A stretch of 8,247 bases of DNA from JBCDGZ01 sp038750655 (GTDB taxonomy: Bacteria; Bacteroidota; Bacteroidia; Chitinophagales; Saprospiraceae): the NCBI GenBank assembly GCA_038750655.1, contig JBCDGZ010000219.1:1-8247 (forward strand). The letters are read 5' to 3'. The translations under genes and the position numbers were made by a program. The number at the start of each line of letters is the position of its first letter. Position 1 is the first letter of the stretch. Shown piece by piece: positions 1-5,225 of the stretch. The notes beneath the pieces are model-generated. The model ran no database searches. It was not told where the DNA came from and saw only the letters and a program-made list of their open reading frames with translations.

Positions 1-604
1 AATTTTTTAGCAGCAACCGAGTCATCCAAGTTGAGGAAAGGAGTATTTTGGTGTTTTTTTTTTAAAAAATTTAAATCCAGCAGTCAATTGATTGCCAAGC
101 ACTTACACTAAATTATCTAAATATAAAATATTGGTGAAATAAATATTATTATGGAATTTTTACTTTCCTGCCGTCTATGCAAAGAATTCCGATCATCTAC
201 AGGTACCAATGGATGAGGATTCTAACACTTCTTGCGGCTCAGAGGCGTAGAATGAAAAGAAAAGCTGTGCCTGTGGAGAAAGCGACGAGCCGGCGGTGGT
301 GGCTAGGGTGGGTTCCCTCCCAAAGCCCCAAATACTGCTCCCTGATTGTCTTGTCCTAAAATAGGTTGACCAAAACAGATCAAATAAATCCTCCCCACAA
401 AGTCACACTTCCTCCCCCACCCCAGATTAACTTCCCGTAGCCTTAATCCGCTACAAATGTTCCTTGAAAGGCAGAGCAAAGTGACAAATATGTTAAAATT
501 CTATTAATAAAAATTGTAATAGCTCCCATCTTCTGTTTGAATTGCTATATTAGTGTAGTAAACAAAAACTGAGGAAATGAGAAAACGAGCAAAAACCCTG
601 GTTA
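1..604. other. AT-rich intergenic/leader region without a supported gene
   Basis: No convincing coding sequence is visible. The first 120 bases are stop-rich in the forward frames and contain a T-run followed by A-runs (about 51-75). No GC-rich hairpin precedes this run, so it cannot be called a terminator. A possible 60-codon frame at 177-359 overlaps a dispersed repeat, has a low-complexity Arg-rich translation and no family resemblance, so it is not annotated. Weak inverted repeats occur at 425-448 (GATTAA/TTAATC) and 437-454 (GTAGC/GCTAC). The promoter of the downstream operon should lie in about 480-600. A TTTG at 536-539 resembles the Bacteroidota -33 element, but no good TAnnTTTG partner is found 19-21 bases further on, so no promoter is called. 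Confidence 0.6.
281..332 (-). repeat. Dispersed repeat, copy 1 (inverted relative to copy 2)
   Basis: Read on the minus strand, 332-315 is identical over 18 bases to 4913-4930 on the plus strand (TTTGGGGCTTTGGGAGGG). Similarity continues, with small indels and substitutions, through CCCACCC, AG.CACC, ACCGCCG and CGTCG down to about position 281. The shared part also has hairpin potential: GGG-A-GGG faces CCC-A-CCC across two A residues. This looks like a dispersed intergenic repeat of about 50 bases and not a gene. Its function is unknown. The boundaries are approximate because similarity fades gradually at the 281 end. Confidence 0.65.
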
Positions 605-1459
605 ATGGCCATTTATACCCCTAAAGAGCGATTGATCTGGGAGGCTGTACAACTTTTATCCTCAAGCCCTGAAGCGGACAGCACAGTGGTGCCTCTCTCT
701 GAATGGGCCGACCAGTACTACCGTTTTATGCAGCATAGCCTTCAGGCCGTGGCGAGCAATTACTCGGAATCGACGATCCTGAATACTCAAGAAGATTATC
801 CTACAGCATCTGAGAAAATAACAGATACGCAGATTGGGACGACGGCTAGCCTGAACGACTTTCTGCTGCTTCGCAAGCAATTGTACTCCCTCAATCTTTC
901 TACAACTCAACAGGAAAAATTACTCAATCAATACCGTCGTCGGCGTGATCAGCTGCTGGCGCTCCTCTTGTGTTGTAAGCAGGGTCGGGTGCGCCGTCTG
1001 ATTTATAAGGGCTTGTATGAGCTGCCTGCGAATCGGCAGCAATTCGAATCGATTATTCGAAAAAGCTATCCCGTTTTTGATGAAGATCATATTCAGCAAG
1101 CTTATAATGATATGTTTGCTGAACTGGACAAGAAGATCAATAAGCAAGAATTGGTGCTGAGTACTGGCGTGTTGCTCAATACGTTCCTCTTTAATATTGG
1201 AATCAAAAAATACATTGACAAGCTGCCGAAGGCACCGACGGATCATGTGGGATTGCATCTCGCTTTTCGTACCTATGGCCTCTTGTTTTTAGAAAAACGT
1301 TTTGACATCGGCAGCGACCCTGGGGATCAGATTTGCCGGAAGGCTTCAGCCTTGCTGATTAAAATGATCAAACGGGGAAGCGTTACTCCGCCTTTAGAAA
1401 AGGCATTGATTTATCATTATTTCGACATCATTGATATTTTAGTACAGCCCAAAAATTAA
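605..1459 (+). CDS. Hypothetical cytoplasmic protein with sigma-region-2-like segments
   Basis: This 284-residue protein has no signal peptide or clear transmembrane helix, and I do not recognise it as a named family. Two stretches resemble degenerate sigma-70 region 2. Residues 159-207 have an acidic helix (DEDHIQQAYNDMF, ending in ELDKKI) followed by VLLNTFLFNIGIKKYIDKL, matching the ECF pattern 'eDivQevFlklwekI ... ikayLftIarNkaiDylRk'. Residues 240-279 repeat this more weakly (GDQICRKASALLIKMI, then PLEKALIYHYFDIIDIL). An Arg-rich stretch (RRRR, 111-114) and a short hydrophobic patch (117-124) precede them. The ATG at 605 is the first good start; no Shine-Dalgarno is visible, as is usual in Bacteroidota. 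The gene begins the operon and ends 12 bases before the sigma-region-4 gene, which supports a joint role in transcription. The CDS itself is credible; the sigma-2 reading is inference from pattern only. Confidence 0.8.
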   Translation: MAIYTPKERLIWEAVQLLSSSPEADSTVVPLSEWADQYYRFMQHSLQAVASNYSESTILNTQEDYPTASEKITDTQIGTTASLNDFLLLRKQLYSLNLSTTQQEKLLNQYRRRRDQLLALLLCCKQGRVRRLIYKGLYELPANRQQFESIIRKSYPVFDEDHIQQAYNDMFAELDKKINKQELVLSTGVLLNTFLFNIGIKKYIDKLPKAPTDHVGLHLAFRTYGLLFLEKRFDIGSDPGDQICRKASALLIKMIKRGSVTPPLEKALIYHYFDIIDILVQPKN

Positions 1460-1471
1460 TCAAGAATCCTC

Positions 1472-1993
1472 ATGAATACACCATCACAATCGCCCAAGTA
1501 CCCCGCCTACTTCGAGGCGGCCCCTCCGGATGAGGCTTATCTGGACTCATTGCTCCACTGGTATCAGGAGCACGCTGGCCAAGGCATCCGCGAGTTTATT
1601 AACGAGCAGCTGATGCAGCATCAACAGCAGCCACTGGCCAAGGATGAACTGATCTGCCGGGTGATCGGCATGACGCGCTTGCGCGGTAAAAAGGCGACCC
1701 AAAACATCTACGAAGACACGGCGAGCCATATGGAAATTGTCCAACGTCAGGCAACCGCCGACGATCAGAGCATGGAGCAATTTGAGCTGGCCGACCGCAT
1801 GCAGTTACTCAAAAAATGGATGAACAGTTACCTCAGCCCTAAAGAATATTACATCATCAAAATGCGATTAGAAGGCCATCCCTATAAAACGATTGCCAGT
1901 ACGATGGGCGACAGCAGTGAAGTAGCGATACGCAAAGCTTACAGTCGCGCCCTAACCAAGATCAAAGCACTAAGCAGTACCCTCGATTTCTGA
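1472..1993 (+). CDS. Sigma-70 region 4 (ECF-type) protein apparently lacking canonical region 2
   Basis: This 173-residue protein has a C-terminal sigma-70 region 4 at about residues 108-168: LLKKWMNSYLSPKEYYIIKMRLEG corresponds to the 'l..Ls..er.vi.lr..eg' helix, and YKTIASTMG plus VAIRKAYSRALTKIKAL to the helix-turn-helix that contacts the -35 element. The first ~105 residues are helical and Gln-rich (a QHQQQ stretch near 49-53) but show neither the acidic 'DxxQ' helix nor the 'YLfxIarNxxxDxxR' signature of region 2. Ordinary ECF factors of similar length carry both regions. It lies 12 bases after the gene with region-2-like segments and 52 bases before a membrane anti-sigma-like gene. It could act as one half of a two-subunit sigma factor, or the N-terminus may be a very divergent region 2. 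Region 4 is well supported; the split is inference. Confidence 0.85.
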   Translation: MNTPSQSPKYPAYFEAAPPDEAYLDSLLHWYQEHAGQGIREFINEQLMQHQQQPLAKDELICRVIGMTRLRGKKATQNIYEDTASHMEIVQRQATADDQSMEQFELADRMQLLKKWMNSYLSPKEYYIIKMRLEGHPYKTIASTMGDSSEVAIRKAYSRALTKIKALSSTLDF

Positions 1994-2045
1994 TTGTAAA
2001 TATTGCCCTTTACTTCCCAAATTAAACCAACCAAAATCGTTGCTA

Positions 2046-2915
2046 ATGAATATCAGCCCAAAAGAGATCGAACAAATTGAAGCCTATCTCCGCCAACAGC
2101 TCTCTCCACAGGAGCAGCAAGCACTAGAAACCCGTATGGCCAGCGACCCTGCCTACCGCCGCGAAGTGGAGCTGCTCCAGCAGGTTTTTGCGGCTGTGAA
2201 CGGTGATTATCCACGGCGCTCTCTGGAGGCGCGCCAGGCGCTGGCGAGTGAGATTGAGCTACTGGAGGAGGATGCGGAGGTGCAGCAACTTGTTCAGGCA
2301 TTTGCGAAGGCAGAGGGCAGTGGGCCGATTGAAGCGCCTTCGTCGACTCGCTTTCCTTACCTTGGGCTGGCATTGATGGCCTTGTTATTAATGGTGGTTT
2401 TGGGAATGGGGTATTATGCCTACAGTCAGCATTCTCACAAGGCGTACATTCAGCGCGCTTATTTGGATACAGCGCCGATTGATCCGAAGGCAGCGGGGGG
2501 AGAGCAACGAGGCGAGGAAGCACAACTGCGCCTGCTTCGTGCTCAGCATTTATTTTTTGACCAAAAACACCAAAAAGCCCTTGCAGTGCTGGATAGTATC
2601 GCCACACCAATGCCGATGGCGGATTATTACCGGGCGCAAATTTATTTTCAAAACAACCAATTTAAAACCGCCAGCCCATTATTCGCTCAGACCATTAAAA
2701 GCCAGGAGCTGGACTTGATTCCGACTTTGCAATGGCATTACTTACTGGCTCGCCTGGGCGTGGGAGAAAATATCCAAGAGGATTTAACGGCCTATATTGA
2801 TCATCCCCAAAACATCACGTTCCTCAAAGATAAGGCCCGACAGCTCCAAAGCGAGCTTGAACAAAATTCATTCTGGACGCCTCTCGGTAATTTTGTGTCC
2901 CGATGGATGGATTGA
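2046..2915 (+). CDS. Single-pass membrane anti-sigma-like protein with TPR-like periplasmic domain
   Basis: This 289-residue protein is numbered from the ATG at 2046; an in-frame TTG at 2040 is less likely. Residues 8-50 (IEQIEAYLRQQLSPQEQQ, then ALETRMASDPAYRREVELLQ) fit the zinc-finger-less N-terminal motif seen in many Bacteroidota anti-sigma-like proteins. One strong transmembrane helix spans about 104-127 (YLGLALMALLLMVVLGMGYYAY). The remaining ~160 residues should be periplasmic. They contain two to three TPR-like helix pairs: about 158-187 (LLRAQHLFFDQKHQKALAVLDSI), 192-225 (YYRAQIYFQNNQFKTASPLF) and 227-250. The expected role is to hold the upstream sigma factor at the inner membrane and release it on an envelope signal. 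It starts 52 bases after the sigma-region-4 gene and ends 15 bases before the outer-membrane protein gene. No catalytic motif is seen. The anti-sigma role is inferred from motif and position. Confidence 0.85.
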   Translation: MNISPKEIEQIEAYLRQQLSPQEQQALETRMASDPAYRREVELLQQVFAAVNGDYPRRSLEARQALASEIELLEEDAEVQQLVQAFAKAEGSGPIEAPSSTRFPYLGLALMALLLMVVLGMGYYAYSQHSHKAYIQRAYLDTAPIDPKAAGGEQRGEEAQLRLLRAQHLFFDQKHQKALAVLDSIATPMPMADYYRAQIYFQNNQFKTASPLFAQTIKSQELDLIPTLQWHYLLARLGVGENIQEDLTAYIDHPQNITFLKDKARQLQSELEQNSFWTPLGNFVSRWMD

Positions 2916-2930
2916 TTAAAAGCGAAAACT

Positions 2931-4883
2931 ATGAGAAACCTCCTTTATTGTCTGCTCCTCCTCTGCCTTATTCCACTCGGCGGTTCGGCACAATCTGGTC
3001 GGATTACGCTGCAAAATGGAACCAAGGGCATTTTTAGGATCAGCCTAACCGACGTTCCCAGTCTTTCAACGACAAAGGTAATGCTGCCGATGGGAGATGG
3101 CAACTATGTGTATTGGAGTGTTCGGCTCGACAGTAAGGGGGAGTATACGACCATTAAGGACAAGGGATTGAAGGGATTGCAACTCAAGCAACTCTCGAAG
3201 TTTCGTCCGGTCTGGGAATTGACTTATCCGTACCAAAGAGCGGGGCAGTATCAGATCACCATGCATGTCACCTGCAACTCTGCCAATGGCAGTTTGGAGC
3301 ATAGCCCCGACAAGGAACCCCTCAATGAATTTGAATCTTTCCCCGTCACTATTCCCCAAGGGCATCCGGGCCAGCAGCGCCCCCAGTACCTTCAGTCCAA
3401 GCGTAAAGGCAAAAAAAAGGACTTGACCCTACACGGTAATATTAGCCCAGAACGCAACCCAGCCCGAGGAGATACTATTTTGGTTTGTTTGAAATATCGC
3501 CCTAGTTCTAACGGCCAAATTGCGCTGAGCTACGATGCCCGATATTTTGATTTTTTGGATTGGGCATCGGCGGATCAAAGCGAGGATTTTGAGTCGGATG
3601 ATTCCATGATTGGCGGGCATCCGGGAGCTGTTGGAGCCGCCTCTTGGGCTTCCCTTCATCCACCGATAATGGACGGAAGGCACTGGCAAGATTTGCAGTT
3701 GAAAAAGCGAAGTGGAGCAGCGCAGCAACAGACTTTACGCTGGAATATCAGCCAGCCAGAGGAAAGCGGCGAAACCGAGCGCGGCCTTTTTGTCTACCTC
3801 CGGGCTAGCCGACAAATGCCTCGGGACACCGAGCGAACGGTCATCCTCAACGCCGTTCATACCGACCAAGGCGTAACCACTAAACGTTTAAAGTTGGCCA
3901 TAGAGATTTCAAAATCTAATGATCCCAATAATATCCTCCCCAATCCTCGTCGCATCGATTTCTACATGATGCCGCAGGCTGGAATGCCCATTCGCTATTT
4001 TATCAATTTGGAAAATATTGGTGGCAAAAGTGAAGACAGTATTTTCCAACAATTCACTATTCCCAAGGAACTGAATTTCTACAGTTTTCAGATTCTTCAG
4101 GTGAAAATCCCGGCGAATGCTAAACCGCTGGCTCAATGCTCATCGGATACCCAAAACACCCAACCTTGCTATGAAGTATCGTGGGAGGAAAGTAAACGGC
4201 AGGTCACCGTTTTGTATCGCAATTTTAATCTACGGGGACGGCAGGAGGAAGAAATTAGGAAAAAAGAGCGGGTGTATACCCAAGGAGTAATCCTAGCAGA
4301 AGCCCACACGGAAAGCAAAGATCGATTGAAGAAACGCCCTATTGTACTAAAGGCCCAGACCATTTTTGGTCGCGACACCCTCGGGGCCCTCAGCACCAAA
4401 GGAAAAACACGCTACCGAGCCGACTGGCGGCTGGGCATCCGCGCTGGCCTGCGCTTCGGCCAGTTCGACGAAGTCAAATTCGACAGCACCTTTAGTGTCA
4501 CCGACCGAGGTATCCTGGGCATCAGCCTGAAGCCCTACGCCCCTGCCCCGCGCCGCCTCTATCCAGAGTTTGAAGTCAACCTCCGCAACGAAAAGGTCGC
4601 CAATCCTCCCGGTCAAGAAGAAGCCTACAGCCGACATTTTTATCTAGAAGGTACGGCACTGCTTCGCTATAATCTGACTACGTTTCTGGGTCTGGGAGCG
4701 GGCGCGCAATGGGGCGAATACGATTGGAGCAATCAGGATTTCGATTGGGCGGTGCATCAGTTGATTGGTGAAGTGAGTACGGGGATTGTGGGGCATGGTT
4801 TGGGAGTGGGGTTAAGATATTATCATCCTTTGGGAGATCGTCAGCGGGAAGGTTGGGAGGCTTATGTGGCGGTTCGGTTTTAG
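2931..4883 (+). CDS. Secreted PKD-like/DUF11-like protein with C-terminal outer-membrane beta-barrel
   Basis: This is a 650-residue exported protein. Residues 1-20 form a type I signal peptide (a hydrophobic Leu/Cys run, then GGSA before Gln21). Residues ~50-115 resemble a PKD fold: MGDGNYVYW, then YPYQRAGQYQITMHV, matching 'fGDG ... YxxpGxYxVxlxV'. A basic linker (RKGKKKD, 158-164) follows, then a beta-rich middle part. Residues ~335-430 resemble a DUF11/CARDB-type repeat (PIRYFINLENIGGKSEDS ... FTIPKELNFYSF). From about 497 to the end, alternating amphipathic strands (WRLGIRAGLRFG, YPEFEVNLR, FYLEGTALLRY, FLGLGAGAQWG, IGEVSTGIVG, GLGVGLRYY, AYVAVRF) and a final Phe are typical of an outer-membrane beta-barrel of about eight strands recognised by the BAM machinery. 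It lies 15 bases after the anti-sigma-like gene. It may be the outer-membrane sensor or anchor of this locus. No enzymatic motif is visible; domain calls are by pattern and of moderate certainty. Confidence 0.88.
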   Translation: MRNLLYCLLLLCLIPLGGSAQSGRITLQNGTKGIFRISLTDVPSLSTTKVMLPMGDGNYVYWSVRLDSKGEYTTIKDKGLKGLQLKQLSKFRPVWELTYPYQRAGQYQITMHVTCNSANGSLEHSPDKEPLNEFESFPVTIPQGHPGQQRPQYLQSKRKGKKKDLTLHGNISPERNPARGDTILVCLKYRPSSNGQIALSYDARYFDFLDWASADQSEDFESDDSMIGGHPGAVGAASWASLHPPIMDGRHWQDLQLKKRSGAAQQQTLRWNISQPEESGETERGLFVYLRASRQMPRDTERTVILNAVHTDQGVTTKRLKLAIEISKSNDPNNILPNPRRIDFYMMPQAGMPIRYFINLENIGGKSEDSIFQQFTIPKELNFYSFQILQVKIPANAKPLAQCSSDTQNTQPCYEVSWEESKRQVTVLYRNFNLRGRQEEEIRKKERVYTQGVILAEAHTESKDRLKKRPIVLKAQTIFGRDTLGALSTKGKTRYRADWRLGIRAGLRFGQFDEVKFDSTFSVTDRGILGISLKPYAPAPRRLYPEFEVNLRNEKVANPPGQEEAYSRHFYLEGTALLRYNLTTFLGLGAGAQWGEYDWSNQDFDWAVHQLIGEVSTGIVGHGLGVGLRYYHPLGDRQREGWEAYVAVRF

Positions 4884-4912
4884 GAAAGTATTGATTTTAG
4901 AAGTTGGTAGGG

Positions 4913-4967
4913 TTTGGGGCTTTGGGAGGGCCCACCCAAGTCACCGCCACCGCCGCCCCGTCCGTCG
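4913..4967 (+). repeat. Dispersed repeat, copy 2, with near-palindromic core
   Basis: Positions 4913-4930 are an exact 18-base inverted match to 332-315. Weaker similarity extends to about 4967 (CCCACCC, CACC, ACCGCCG, CGTCG blocks). Inside it, 4922-4939 (TTGGGAGGGCCCACCCAA) is an 18-base palindrome broken only by two symmetric A:A mismatches, so the transcript could fold into a short GC hairpin about 40 bases after the upstream stop codon. No T-run follows, so an intrinsic terminator is not supported. A folded intergenic repeat that may limit read-through or stabilise the mRNA 3' end is possible but unproven. GC content is well above that of the neighbouring genes. Confidence 0.65.
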
Positions 4968-5016
4968 CACATTCATCCCCGGCCATAAACGACCAGGCCC
5001 TGCAACGCTACGGGAC

Positions 5017-5038
5017 GCCTGCCTGCCGGCAGGCAGGC
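5017..5038. repeat. Perfect 22-base GC-rich palindrome
   Basis: Left arm GCCTGCCTGCC (5017-5027) and right arm GGCAGGCAGGC (5028-5038) are exact reverse complements with no spacer. The next bases outward (C5016 and A5039) do not pair. Such loop-free GCCTGCC/GGCAGGC palindromes resemble short repetitive extragenic elements that, from memory, recur in Bacteroidota and candidate-phyla genomes, where translations give a 'LPAGRQ'-like string. Whether it is repeated elsewhere in this genome cannot be seen here, since this is the only copy in the window. It could form a cruciform or RNA hairpin, or serve as a binding site for a dimeric protein. Confidence 0.85.
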
Positions 5039-5061
5039 AAGAACTCCTCAAAATGATGGCA

Positions 5062-5095
5062 TCCTTTTTCTATCTTGGCCTTCGAAGAAAAAGGA
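5062..5095. repeat. Hairpin-forming inverted repeat (10-bp stem, 14-base loop)
   Basis: TCCTTTTTCT (5062-5071) and AGAAAAAGGA (5086-5095) are perfect reverse complements around a 14-base loop. The 3' arm overlaps the Shine-Dalgarno-like AAAGGAGG, which is followed by ATG and an immediate TAA at 5098-5103. No T-run follows on the plus strand, so this is not a standard terminator. It lies 131 bases before the CHAT start codon, too far to control its initiation directly. It may be a remnant of a decayed mobile or small-gene element. Function unknown. Confidence 0.6.
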
Positions 5096-5225
5096 GGTAT
5101 GTAAACTGGAATTGCCAAAGCGATCGGTCGGAAGTTGTTTCATACAAAGCATTGGCAATAGTCGAAACGAAAACTCAAGATAACACAAAATGTTGATAAA
5201 ACAAAATTTAAGCTCAACCCCATAA

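Larger units (their letters stand above)
4884..5225. other. Repeat-rich intergenic region before the CHAT gene
   Basis: This 342-base gap separates the four-gene block from the CHAT lipoprotein gene. Its first half is strongly GC-rich (about 4920-5040) and its second half AT-rich. It holds a dispersed repeat, a 22-base palindrome and a hairpin, each listed separately. Possible small translations across it (for example from 4864, which overlaps the end of the upstream gene) consist of repeat-derived Arg/Pro-rich sequence and are not supported as genes. AAAGGAGG at 5091-5097 looks like a Shine-Dalgarno, but the ATG just after it is followed at once by TAA, so nothing is translated there. ATTGCCAA (5111-5118) and TTGGCAAT (5152-5159) form an 8-bp inverted repeat about 70-115 bases upstream of the CHAT start, a possible operator or chance. 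The CHAT gene may have its own promoter here, but none is recognisable. Confidence 0.6.

Noticed and set aside
51..75. T-run/A-run as an intrinsic terminator of an upstream gene
   Set aside because: No stable GC hairpin stands next to the run on either strand, and no upstream gene end is identifiable in the window.
177..359. Possible 60-residue coding frame
   Set aside because: It overlaps the dispersed repeat at 281-332, its translation is Arg-rich with no recognisable family, and no upstream initiation signal is seen.
536..565. Bacteroidota-type promoter (TTTG -33 element) before the first gene
   Set aside because: The -33-like TTTG at 536-539 lacks a TAnnTTTG -7 partner at the right spacing; the sequence there reads TAGTAAAC.
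2053..2610. 185-residue open frame on the minus strand
   Set aside because: It lies antisense within the anti-sigma-like gene, whose own translation has clear motif and membrane helix; the antisense product is Pro/Ala-rich and typical of a shadow frame.
3162..3179. Tandem 9-base duplication (AAGGGATTG twice) within the outer-membrane protein gene
   Set aside because: It keeps the reading frame (KGLKGL) and is too small to signify more than ordinary local duplication.
5111..5159. 8-bp inverted repeat ATTGCCAA/TTGGCAAT as an operator
   Set aside because: The 33-base spacer and short arms can arise by chance, and no promoter elements are placed clearly around it, so no regulatory site is called.
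4864..5196. Possible 110-residue coding frame across the gap
   Set aside because: It starts inside the end of the outer-membrane protein gene and is built from the GC-rich repeat and the 22-base palindrome; no conserved protein feature is visible.
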